Assembly (NCBI GenBank): GCA_963691655.1 | Contig: OY829328.1 | Span: 9,018,204 to 9,082,203, forward strand | Length of the DNA: 64,000 bases | Direction: 5' to 3' | From: Toxonevra muliebris | Lineage: Eukaryota > Arthropoda > Insecta > Diptera > Pallopteridae | In this document: positions 46,346-57,718 of the stretch, in pieces | Layout: each line of letters starts with the position of its first letter | How positions within the stretch are numbered: the stretch's first letter is position 1 | The notes under the pieces: generated by a model | Databases searched by the model: none | What the model was told of the DNA's origin: nothing | What the model saw: the letters and a program-made list of their open reading frames with translations, nothing else | Made by a program: the position numbers and the translations under genes

Positions 46346-48907
46346 TTTGCCAAATGGAAAGTCTAATCTCACATACGAGACCATAAATCGAATGTACATA
46401 ATGATATTATACAGCTATTTTGCTGCTCTTTTTTGTTTTTTGGTATACTTTCGCTCAAATAACTTGCCTCTCAGTGCCCAAACCAGTGACAACCTCAAAT
46501 TTAATAACCTCATATACTGCATAACGTTATAACAAAAAAAATTATTCTTTATCGCTAATATTTAACATTTTTTCATTGGAATTGATTTTTATTATCTTTT
46601 AGAATATTGTTTTTAAAGCATTTAATGACCAAACGAAATTGTTTGTAATTTCAACACGAGATAGTTAAAAATGGTAAAGTACAGATAATCACATTATTAA
46701 CCTAAATCGGTTAAAATTCTATTTGTGGCTAAAATGAGAAAAGTTAAAGCGCCTCTCTATGTGTTAAATATTGCTTACCTAATATACAAAAAATACTACA
46801 ATTAATATTTAATTTTATGTAAATCATTACCCATGATTTATAATTTTGTTGTTTTGCTAAATTTTTAGTATGGTGAGGTGTCTCTTAGGCTTGTTCACTC
46901 GCCTAAAATTCAATTCATAGCCCGACTCGATTATTTCTAAGTATTTAACATATGAACAAATCTGTGGGGTAAACGCTGAACATTAGTTGAGTTACGCTGG
47001 AAAATTAAACAACAAAGTTTTCGCTATTGTGAGTTTTTAAAAAACTTTTGTAACTAAATAAGATATCAAAAATGCTCTACAATCAGAGAATTGAGTTTTT
47101 TAGAACACAACTCTAGTTTATTGAGTACCTCTCTTCAAAGCTTGACAAAAAATATCATGTCGTTAGCTCTATTTGCCACAAAAATTCTGCGAATTAAAAT
47201 GAATATTTGGTTTTTTATACATACTCAAAACAATTTGCAGATATACTGAAACGGTGCATGAACTATATGTATCCTTCTCGTTTACATATTTTTCCCCAGT
47301 CAATAGAGGCATACATTCATGGAATTTTGGTGAAGAGTAAACGTGACTTTCAGCCTAACAAAAAAAAAAAAAAAATAAATAAATAAATGTGTCCATGTAA
47401 ATTAATGTATTGTTATATATGTTTTCATATACTTATAAATTAGTATTAACACAAAATTTAATAAATTTATGCTTCATACTGCTCTAACAACGAAGAATAT
47501 ATGTTTTTCTTTTACATGGGGAATGTGGGAGTCTGGAGTAACTTTGTGTTGCTGGTTGCATACTCAGTTTGGTTAAATTAGCTCTAGTTTTGAGATATAA
47601 ACAATTAAATTTGTTCTAATTACAATGTGCAAAACAATTTCGGATCCAGTGTAACGACTATGTTAGCTGAAAAGTACTAAAACGAACAAAAAAAACCCTA
47701 TATAGGATTTTACCAAAAATCTTGGTTGGGCCTTCGGTACAGCCCATTGAAGCTGGTCTGTTTTTGGTGCTCTGAATTGGCGTTTTCTGCCGTTTTGGGG
47801 TATAACCGTGCATTTCTAGATGTTTACGTCTGAAAATCTATTATAGGAAAAGGTGTAAGGAAAATTACTGTCTAACTCTGCAAAGTCATATCTCTCCTTG
47901 TAATGGGTCAAAATAGTAAATTTATTCATAAAATCCCAAAAATTGGTATTTGGAGTAGAAACCGAATGTGAATAAGTGAGAAAAAAAAAATGTTTATTTA
48001 TGAATATAAGTCAGGGTCTCAGAAGATGACAAAGCCTTAAAATCATCCATTTTTGCAATATCGAACGAAAACCGAGGAAAAACGATTTTCAACGTATTTT
48101 ACTTTAAGAGTCATTGTGGACGTGACGCCTATCATACAAACAAAATGCTTGAAACTGCATATATGGAAGCGATGAAAAAAAAAGATGATGAAACTTTGTA
48201 TGATGAAAGTTTGGATGTTGAGACGTGATGTATTACCTAAGAAATGTTGACACTATCGAAACTAGATCTACGACTATCTATGTATCTAGATCTACGACTT
48301 GGATTATTTTTCCTTGGATTCTGGCATCATTTATTGGAAAATATTTCAACTAAAAGATATAGGAATAATTTAACATAACATTATTCGATCAATTCTTTAA
48401 AAATACAGCCATTTGTTTTAATTGTTAAAAAGAATTTAACAGAGATTCATTTTATTTAAATTTTTTATATACATGTTGGTATTTTTTATAAGACCAACTT
48501 ACAAAGATAGCAATAGGATATCTACAAATAGAGATTACATAATTAAAAATTACTAATGTTAAGCTAGATTTTTTTAATTATTAAAATTACTCATCACAAG
48601 AAAAATAATAAAAATATGTATTTACGAAGATTTACAAGTTCAAAGTCAAATAATTTGTTTGTTTGAGTAGCAATAATTTGAAACACTACAAATAATAAAA
48701 TTTATTTTAATTTTCTAGTTTGTAGAGTAAAATATATGGTACATATTGGTGTGTTTATGTAAAAGATACTTGATTCTAGTTTAAAATACATGCGATAAGC
48801 CACTATTTGCTATGCAGCAGTCAAATCTCTTTTCAATTAAACTCATAAAAAAAATAATACAAAATTTATTTAATGGAAGAGTACAAAGAGATAATATAAT
48901 ATCAGTA
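46346..48907. other. Spacer between LD-motif gene and GalNAc transferase (convergent 3' ends)
   Basis: The first few hundred bases are likely 3' UTR. A family C repeat copy is at about 48118-48262. CTAGATCTACGACT occurs twice, at about 48262 and 48286. Otherwise it is AT-rich with no supported feature. Confidence 0.55.
48118..48262 (+). repeat. Dispersed repeat family C, copy 2
   Basis: It shares the CATACAAACAAAATGCTTGAAACTG word and TGTTGACACTAT with 29570-30015, in the same order. Confidence 0.5.
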
Positions 48908-51837
48908 TTAACTCTTTTGATCGGAGATTTTTAATTCAGCCAAATACCAAGTAAAAGTTGGAAATTCTTTAATGCTATATATATCGTACTTTATGGAATT
49001 AATGCCATCCGTTTCCATTTTACCAATACCATTTACCAAATTTTCATATCTGAGGACAGATTTAGTTGTCATTAATTTATAATAATTCAATTTAAAAGTT
49101 TGAATTACCGTTTGGGGTTTGCCTTTTCTTTTTGATGTTTAAGCATCATGTAGCGTGCAATATTAATTGGATATCTCGATATGAATAAATTTGCATGTTT
49201 CAATCTGTAGAAAAATTATATATTGATATTAAAATTCCATTATAGTATAAGTGAGAGATATTTTCATACCTGTTGGACATGTCATCATCCTCTCCACCCC
49301 AGCCAAAGTATGAGTTAGAAAATCCATTCACCGCTTGAAACTGTTGACGAGTCATTGCAGAAACTCCGCCAAATATTGTTCGATAAGGCAACCTACATTT
49401 TTTTATATATGGGGAAATTTCAGAGTATAAAAGTATTGATGCAACGACTTACTTGAATTTAAGCGTATCAATAGAAACAGACATATGCCGTGGCTGGTGT
49501 GGACAATTATAGATATTGCGATCGTCAAGTGGTAACAGATCGACATCGTGAAAGATAAAGCAATTCCACGGATATATCTTTAAAGCTTCTAAAAATCCAA
49601 TGTTCATCATGGCCGCTCGATTGAATGGCTTGCCATTCGTTTGCTCTATAACGAATATTCTGTAAGCGATGTGTTGTTTCATCAGAAATGGATGAATATT
49701 TCGTAAGAATACAGAAAGGTGAGCGTAGCGATCACGAAATGGCACTATAATTGCCACATGATGTTTCGGAATACAGTCTTGCGGTAGAAAAGCACCACCA
49801 GGTTTTAATAATGGGCCTAATGCAGCTTCAACAACATCTAGAGATTCTAATGTAGTATTGGGTGTGATTGGTCCTCCTATTTGTTTATGCACAAAAGAAA
49901 AAGATCAATCACTTAATATAATATTTAATTATACAGTAAAACCCTGCAAGGTAATGGAAAAGTATTATAAGTTCACTGATATAACTAGTAGGTACATCCA
50001 TAGGGTTCTCGTCTGAATATATTATTAGGTTTGGTATAATATACAGTAGAAACGAAAAGTTTAATTTATTAAAAAGAGTTTTTTTTTATTTTAGTGTCCA
50101 AAATATTCAAATACATGCTTTTTTTAAGACTTATCAAGCTTTGGTTATGTCTTCAAAAATTGAAACTTTAAATTGTGCGCTGATCAGAAACTCTAACGGA
50201 TAAAAAATGCTATTAAGGATTAAAAGTTTTTATTTTTCCTAATCTTTACTATTTTATTCCAAAATAATGAACTTTTTCTATAAAGACCTCATCCATGGGA
50301 CTTGAACCTTTTTGTGGAATAGGAGATATCGTAATCGAGAGGTAAGAACTCTTTTTCAATCTTCCGGGACTAAGACAATCCAAATCGTATCCAACTATAA
50401 TAAATGTAGATATGTATTCAGTTTTGCTTATATTAACTGGTATTATAAAGGGGCACTGCGGGCTAAGAGAACTTGTCTGTAAAATATGTATTGAGGGAAG
50501 CTCAATTTGTAGGTTCTGCAATGAGGAACAGGAATCATCGGAGCATATTTCAGCTCATTGTGGAGCACTGATCCACAAAAGAATAAAATGTTTGGACATG
50601 TACCAGCACTGTACTAGCATTCATTAAACCGGGCGCGATACTTAAATTTCTGAAGGGGGACTGCACTGGATGAGGTACTATAGGCTTAGATAATATAGAG
50701 AAGAGGGACGTATATGGTCGCGGTACAATCAACATTAACCTCTCAAACAATACATTATAAAGCTATTTTGTTCAAATTAGGAACATTTAATTTCAATTTT
50801 TTTTCTTTATAAATATTGCTTAATGTACGAAGAATATACTGTTAAGGAATAAATAAACCCACTACATTATACGCGCTAACAGTGTTTGAAAAAATATTTG
50901 TTTTATATAAAATTTTAATTTTTAAGTTTACTCCTTAATGAAACTTTTATCTTTGATAGTTTTTAACTGGTGAGCAACTGAATTTATATCAAAGTTTGAG
51001 AAGTATTTAAAGAAACACGTATTTCATAATTATGGCTACAAATATAAGAAAAACCATTTTTACAACAAATTATTATATGTATAAAAAATAAATCTATCAT
51101 GTCATTTCACCTAAATTTTTGCCTCATTTGATGGTCTTTGCTACTAGAACTTCTTTAGATATTTTTTAAAGTCTTCGTCGCTTCTCTGCTTTTTGTGGGT
51201 TACATTCCACCACATGTTGTTGGCTGACTATTAGAGTTGATTGAAGTCTGATTTTTATGTTTTGGAAACTAGAACATCATATTAGTTGCATCCGAAGATG
51301 TCATCCTTACGGATTTTAACTTTATCTAATCAATGTAGGTAACCACACCATGCAAATACAAATAAACCAATAAAGCTACTTACCATCTTCAAGCACTGGA
51401 TCTTTACATTCCAACAAGCTAAACGTAGAGCCTTGAAAGGAGGAAAAGCTTAAATTATGCGCATCAAATGCTGGCATTGTCACTCTTTTCTTGTAAACGT
51501 TCGTATTACTTAGGGGTAGGGAAGTATTTTCTGGAATCACAGTTGAATTTCTCGCAAATTGTTCTTCAACATGAGCCAATGATGCATTTGGCCATGAATT
51601 CTTGCTAGAATGATTGAATGTTCTGGAGTATTTGTGTACATTTCGAATGCTACAAAGAAAATCATCTGGTGATAATTATGAACATAATCTTCAAAATAAA
51701 AGTGACAATTACCTAAGTCTGCTGAAGGAAGTTTCAGTTTTATTACTAATATAGTTGAGGAACAGGTTAAATAGGACCAGCATGAATATTACAGCAAATA
51801 GAGCTCTTACAAAATTGGTCTTTGTGAATAGGATCAT
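48908..51837 (-). CDS. beta4GalNAcTA: Beta-1,4-N-acetylgalactosaminyltransferase (GT7 family)
   Basis: Golgi type II enzyme that transfers GalNAc from UDP-GalNAc to GlcNAc-ended glycans or glycolipids. Exons in order of translation: 51713-51837, 51384-51649, 49453-49876, 49270-49392, 49109-49204, 48908-49049; 391 residues. After a short cytosolic tail, one hydrophobic segment (about residues 10-30) acts as the signal anchor, followed by a stem with NST, NTS and NLS glycosylation sites. The catalytic domain shows [21 protein letters not shown], the metal-binding FHDVDLLP and GWGGEDDDM. At the position of Tyr289 in mammalian beta4Gal-T1 the sequence has Ile (RTIFGGVSA), a substitution known to favour GalNAc over Gal. 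I chose symbol A over its paralogue B by overall feel and remembered neighbours, so the paralogue is less sure than the family. Intron 49877-51383 holds a LINE fragment. Confidence 0.88.
50390..50640 (+). mobile_element. Non-LTR retrotransposon fragment (C-terminal end of the ORF2-type protein)
   Basis: The plus strand, antisense to the host gene, encodes [17 protein letters not shown] then [35 protein letters not shown]. This Gly-His and C-x2-C...H-x4-C arrangement is typical of the end of R1/LOA/Jockey-like non-LTR proteins after the RNase H region. The frame stops soon after, and nothing upstream continues the protein for long, so it is a short dead fragment within intron 49877-51383. Confidence 0.7.
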
Positions 51838-53031
51838 ACTAAATGACAATATCAAATTAAGCAGTCGTCGTCAAACCAATGCAATTTAACCAAATTTTTT
51901 CTGTAATGTTTTCGAGCTCAAGGGAAGTTGTCCTAAGCTCCAGCAGCTCCATTTGAGAGACTGCAGCCTCCAATAACTTCTTTCTTCAATGAATGGTTTT
52001 CCTTCCTTCTCTTCTAAATTTATCACCTTTTTGCTTTTTTTTTGACAGATGTTGACAAAAATACAACCCTTACTATTCCAGTATTTCAAAGGTGAAAAAA
52101 TAGTACTTTTTTCAACCGTTAAGAATATTTGTATTAAATAAAGATATGTATGGTAAAAAGATAATAAAAACAAAGCTTAGATTGTTTTTGTAAAAAATTT
52201 TCCAGTACCGGTTGTAGGTCTGGCGTTATCCGCTGCAGATATAGATGGTGTCCAAATACGAAAGTCATATAAAAGTATTCATGATAATTTCTCATCCATT
52301 ATTTTGTCATAAACTTAATTTCTAAATACTTTGAATAAATAATGTGCCATCTCTTGAGCTTTTGGGACAAACCATCGAGATGTGGTTTCAGACTGTTCAA
52401 ATTTGTGTCCACTACAAAACAAAATGCATCGAACCTCTTAGGACCATTTTACCGTTTTTGGTGATGCCGTTTCAGGAGATTACTAGAGCTCCTTAGTCTG
52501 CTTTTAGATGAGGAAACTCCTTGCCTGCGTCTGCCATATGTAATGGTAAGAGGGAAAACCCCTTTCTCTCCCCTATTTCCAACAAAATTTGACGCAGACT
52601 TACAAAAGTAAATATAAATTTCGCCTTTGAACACACGGTAAGCACGTAGTACTGAATAGTTTAGGTATACCCATTACAGTACAAAACAAGAGCTTCAACC
52701 AAAAAGACTAACTTAAATACCTCTTTATCATGTCTAAACCCTTGACTATAAAATTTGGAAATAAGGGGATTGCTTCCAAGTAAACATGCAAACAAATCAC
52801 TTAAAGAACATATTAATGTATAAAATGCTCTTGAACTACATGAATTAATTAATTTGTTACGTTTTGTCTCTGTTCTTTCACTGTAAATACATTCAGCACA
52901 AATTTGATTAAAATGAAAATATCCCGATCATAAATATAGGTATTTACTCAATTTCTGATAAATATTTAATGTACAAAATTATTTGCAAGTCCGATAACTG
53001 TAAATTTTAACTAATCAACAATACGAGCGTT
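51838..53031. other. Spacer upstream of GalNAc transferase, downstream of DNAJC11 gene
   Basis: It contains the GalNAc transferase promoter region and the DNAJC11 3' UTR. I see no transposon ends, RNA gene or further coding exon in it. Confidence 0.5.
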
Positions 53032-55166
53032 TTAATTGTTGTTTGCAAGGGGTGGAATTTGCATCGATTCCACATCGTTCACACTAACAATGTTGTTTTG
53101 ACTATTAAATGTGTATTCAATTTTAAGAATCTTATTCTCTCCAATACAGGGATCATAGAAACCAGGCAGCTCGCTCTAAAAATTAAATCACAAGCCAATA
53201 GATAAGATTAACTCTTCAAAAAATTAAAGCTAGCCGACAAACCTTTGATGCTTTATACAATACTAATAATCCATCCTTCACCAGACACTGTAGCGGTATA
53301 GTGACATCTATTGAAGAGCCTGCACGGAAATCAACTCCATTCGAATCCATTGTACCATATGTAGCCTTTGTAATTATCAATCCAGCGCGATTTGTTTCTT
53401 CGGTTACAATACGTTCATAAGTATGTTGCATTAAATCAACAGCAGCAAGAGCTTCCTTTTTTTTCGCAGCCATACGTTGCTCATTGTTTCTTTTTTTCTT
53501 TTCAATTTCTAAACTTTTACGTTCCTCGTTCATAGGATCAATAATTGACTTCTTTACAAAGAACCACACTAAAATTGGGGTTACTGTGGCATAAAAAATC
53601 GCAGCTGGAACAACTTCTTCACTTAAGTGAATTGGAAAAACATATGACTGAGTAGAACGTATTATTCTATAATTAAAATACAATGATTAGGATGTTAGAA
53701 TTTGTTGTTAACGCGTAATTAATTACTTAAATTTAAGCATAACTCCTGAAGGGATACCAATTGAAACGGCTGCAAGAACTGAACTATATTTAGAAACTTT
53801 CTTTTCTGCTCCATATTCTGCTAAAAACCCAAATGTGCCAACTCTGAAGTAAAAAAAAACATTAGTATTCTAAATAAATAGTTATTATACAAAATTAAAG
53901 CTTTGACATGCTCACTGGAACAGATATTCAGGTTCTACATGATGTTCAGATAATAAATAACATTCTGAAATACACTTAAAACGTATGAAATAGTTACGGA
54001 CTGACAACACGCAGAACATTTTCTATTAACTACAACTAGACTTGGGAATGTCTCTTCCTCCCTTAATGAAAAAAAATCGAACTCACTTAGCGGCTAACTT
54101 TAGTTTGAGTTCATTTTCTATCATTTTTCTTGTATAAGCTATGCTGAAGTAAATGTGCGGGCTGCCAATAACAAATGATGTGCTCCACGCATGATTCTCA
54201 GTGCTGCTATCAAGCTGTGTCGTCATCGATGACTGTGCGCCAACATTAAGTGTTAATGATCCAACTGTGTGCTTATCTAGCTGCACTGCCAATGTTGAGA
54301 AAAGCGCGGGAATAACACCATTTTCGCGAAAATTAAGCGTTGTACCACCATTGAGGGTTAACACAGAGGAAAGCGTTCGTCCACCTACAGAGAGAAATGA
54401 AACCAATTAGATCAGCAAGAAAAAAATTGTGGCCGATCTTACAACTACCTTTTACACCAACTATGGGTCCATTCCCCGCCCCCACATCCAACTCCACCCA
54501 GCCTTTATTAAGCAGGCGACGTCCACAGACTATAAAATTACCATTTCCATTTCCGTTCGACGAATACAAATTACCGCTCAAAGTTAATGTATCTTTACGT
54601 GTAATAGGCGCGTCGATGGATTGAGCTATACTCATAGAAGATACTTCAACATGGGGCAATTGCGTTTCATCATAAGGCATAAATATTTCAGTCGCATTAA
54701 CATTAATAGTAACATTTCCGCGGGGATTCGTACGCTGCTGCAACTTTCTCTCTTCGGCAGCTCGTGCTAGTCGCTCATACTCTTCGCGGATTTCAGTCGG
54801 TGTCTTAGTACGATGCACTAACTCCCATCCATCTGTTTTAAGGCCCTTTTCACCTACTGAATCGTAGATAGCTCTTTTGTGCGGGTCCGAAAGTACCTCA
54901 TAGGCGCGTTTGGTGCGATTAAATAACAGCTCTGCTTTTTGTTTATGATCAGGATCCAAATGTTTATCCGGGTGATATATGCGGCTCAGCTTCCGATACG
55001 CTCCATTAATCTGTTCTCCCGTTGCCTGAATTCAAATCAAAAAAGATATAAGTAATCTCTACAGCTGATCGGCAATGCACGTACAAAGACTCACATCTTT
55101 TGGCAGATTCAAAAATGTGTAATAATTCTCCTCTAGCTCATTTTCAGATTCTAGGTCACTCGACAT
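53032..55166 (-). CDS. DNAJC11: DNAJC11-like mitochondrial J-domain protein
   Basis: DNAJC11 homologue, 545 residues (human about 559). It is associated with the mitochondrial MICOS/SAM bridging complexes and cristae shape. Exons in order of translation: 55095-55166, 54443-55025, 54087-54384, 53727-53843, 53243-53666, 53032-53175. The J domain covers about residues 13-80: YYTFLNLPKD, GAYRKLSRIYHPDKH with the essential HPD, and AYEVLSDPHKRAIYD. The middle is a beta-rich region (VILTLNGGTT-like, LDKHTVGSLTLNVGAQSSM, SFVIGSPHIYFSIAYTRKM). The C-terminal domain (DUF3395) has YVFPIHLSEEVVPAAIFYATV, a basic Lys/Glu coiled coil, [34 protein letters not shown]. The second intron is only 58 nt and is open in another frame; I placed the donor at 54442 because it has the best GTAAGA consensus and restores family alignment. 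Confidence 0.9.
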
Positions 55167-55554
55167 GTTTCGCTGTACTTATTTTCTTGCAAGTCAGTAC
55201 AGCAACAATTGCCTTTTAAATTGGCTATGTTTTTCACAAATTTTGAATTTGGATCTAATCGAATGTAACCTCTCTCAAAATTAACCTCAAAATGCTTTCT
55301 CGTAATACCTCTACCAGCCACACCAACAAAAACAAAAAATTAATAGAAACTAATGGAAACGAAACAACAGAGGAAAATGAAAAAACGTTGTGAAATATTA
55401 TGGTTTTCAATAATTCTTTGATAGAATTTTTGAGTGAATACGAATGAAGAAACCTAGTCCAAAATATTTGTTCAATAATTTTCAGTGGCAAACCTGATGT
55501 GAGTTTGGGTATAATGGATTATTAGGCATTTTCTATTTTTAGTGGCTGTTAGCT

Positions 55555-55720
55555 CAAGCATGAACGCCTGTCTGAAAGAGAGAGGTAGAAAAATAGGTAA
55601 TTAGAAAAGCATGAACGCCTGTCTGAAAGAGAGAAGTAGAAAAAATAGGTAGTAAGAAAAAGACAAAAACTAGCCTGTTTCTTTCTAACTACCAATTTTT
55701 TTTACTTCTTTCTTATGTGT
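55555..55720. repeat. Tandem and inverted repeat, CATGAACGCCTGTCTGAAAG family
   Basis: AGCATGAACGCCTGTCTGAA at about 55556 recurs about 51 bp later. The second copy's AGAAGTAGAAAAAATAGGTAG then pairs imperfectly with the reverse of 55675-55715. A relative occurs reversed at 40030-40065 next to the hAT element. Confidence 0.65.
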
Positions 55721-55762
55721 ATGTGCATATTTACATTGGCGCAAGCATGAATGTCAAGGCCA

Positions 55763-56218
55763 TAGGCGTTTTTCTTTTTTAACTCAGAGCACGGAGTAGA
55801 GTAGAGCACGAGCACACCGAGCATGCTCTGACCAGAGCACGCTCCGAGCACGCTCTGACAGCTCTGATTTAATTTTAAAACGCATAGAGCACAAACTGTT
55901 GGATAACAACTATTTATAACTAAATTTTTATTTTTCAACAAAGTTTTTTCAATCGTTTTGATTTTTTTTGTACAAATTGATAAAATAATTATTCTGAGCC
56001 CTTGCTCCCAACTTCAAATTTTTGTGTGTTGTTTCAAATTTTCGTGCTCTGTCTGCTCAGTTAATTTCTTCTAAGCACGTAGAGCACGCTCTGAGTGGGC
56101 TCTGATCACAAAAAGAAACACAAATTAATTTGATCTGAGTAGTCAGAGCTAAAAAGAAACACGATTACGTTTTTTGATAACTCGTGCTCTGCTCAGAGCT
56201 AATAAAGAAAAACGCCTA
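55763..56218. mobile_element. MITE with TIR TAGGCGTTTTTCTTT, GAGCACG-rich interior
   Basis: The left end reads TAGGCGTTTTTCTTT and so does the right end on the reverse strand, followed on both by TTA-CTC-GAGCA. It is 456 bp. The outer TA probably marks the target duplication. The interior is packed with AGAGCACG and CGTGCTCT words in both orientations, including palindromic AGAGCACGCTCTGA-like units. There is no coding remnant. Confidence 0.88.
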
Positions 56219-56391
56219 ATGACTGTCGTATGTACAGCGCAATCGTGCCGGATTTTATGCCATCAAAAAGGAACAGTAGAATTAAAATTTAGACATTTCG
56301 GCTTAATTTTTCTTTGCGCTTGAGTTCTTTGTTTCTGTATAAAATAAATTCCGTTTTAAAAAATGAAATTAAATTTTTTTCGTTGTGTTAG

Positions 56392-56571
56392 ACCATTGTT
56401 CCACGCTACAATTTTTCGTGTAATCAGTTGTATGCAATTCGAGTTTATAGGACTACTGTTCTACGCTGCAATTCTTCGTGCAATCAGTTGCATGCAATTC
56501 GAGTTTACAGGACTACTGTTCCACGTTGCAAATCTTCGTGCAATCAGTTGAATACAACTGGAGTTTGTAGG
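56392..56571 (+). repeat. 60-bp minisatellite, three copies
   Basis: Three consecutive copies with an exact 60-bp period, each containing TTCGTG-AATCAGTTG-AT-CAA and ending in GAGTTT-AGG. Because 60 is divisible by three, a 62-codon open frame (56363-56551) reads through as a 20-residue repeat; there is no other reason to think it is coding. Confidence 0.88.
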
Positions 56572-57718
56572 TGGAGGAGGTGACAAAATTGCACGGTCGC
56601 TGATGTTCATGCAATACTTTTGACAGTTTTACTCTATCTCTTTGGTTTTGTTTTTTCTATTTGCTTTATTCTTATTCTGATTTTTAGAAGCGCACAAAGA
56701 TTTGTGTATACAAAATAAAATTTATTCGATTATTGTGTGCGGATTTTAGAAATTTAAGACTTCTGAGTGTGAAAATTAATTAAAAAATGTTTGAAAATAA
56801 TTGGTGGATTAACAAGCTGTCATATAATGTCGTATAATTATAATGTCGTATAATTTTTTATGAAAAATGAAAGAATTTATGTTCGCTTGTTTGATTATGC
56901 TGTACTAATGCTGACTTTGTATTCTCTACTGTAGTATATTCGGGATTTCTTAACATAAATAAAAATAATGTGAATTATTTTAATAATACTAAGAAAAATT
57001 GATTTTACTGATGTTGTCTCTTCAACGTCTAAAAATTTGTGAACTTTGTTGTCAAAATTGGAACGCTTAAATTATTAATCAAATTCGACCAAAAAGCCTG
57101 TCGATAAGTTTATCATCTGTAGCAGACTAAAAAAGAGGAAAAATGCTGAAAGAAGCAGACGTTATGCTGAGAGTCATGGACTGGTTTTGGGTTTACACAC
57201 GAGTTGTTGTTTCAACATATCAAATAAAATAAAATGAAATTGAGATCGAGAGTGTAAAATTTGACCATCATGGCTACTAATGATTTGGTTTTCAAATGGG
57301 CTGAAGTATGCAGCGTAATGTGTAATGAGACTATTTTGACCAGTAATATATAGTAATAATTGATAGATATAGTTAATTTATAATTTTATGTCTGGTGGCC
57401 ACATTAATTTAATAATAGTCAAACTTTTCAGAGAGTTGCTTAATTTTGATTTTCAACCTCAAATTTCCATGAATCGTAATTTTTAATTTTGTTCTAAATA
57501 GAACGGTTCGTTTTTTGATTTAAGTTAAAACACCCTGTTCTGTTTACTATCTTAAAATGTCAAATTTGAGTTGCACATAGAAAAAAAACGTGCTGTTCTT
57601 CTTTGCCATTCACACGCGACTGTGAAGTTCGAGAAATTTTCCAACGCGAAAAGAATTATATTTACTGGTTTTATTTGACAATTAATTTCATCGCGAAACA
57701 TTCAAACAAATCACAAAC

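Larger units (their letters stand above)
55167..57718. other. 2.55-kb divergent intergenic region, DNAJC11 / Hsc70-5
   Basis: It contains promoters for both genes, not individually resolvable. Repeats here: a duplicated and inverted AGAGAGGTAGAAAAA repeat (55555-55720), a TAGGCGTTTTTCTTT MITE (55763-56218) and a 60-bp minisatellite (56392-56571). From 56600 to 57600 I see nothing specific. Confidence 0.55.

Noticed and set aside
54385..54442. DNAJC11 reading straight through the short intron (KGSCKIGHNFFL...).
   Set aside because: Although open, read-through puts the conserved next segment out of frame; splicing at 54442/54385 restores it.
56392..56571. Regularly spaced direct repeats resembling a CRISPR array.
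   Set aside because: The whole 60-bp unit repeats with no unique spacers, and the DNA is eukaryotic.
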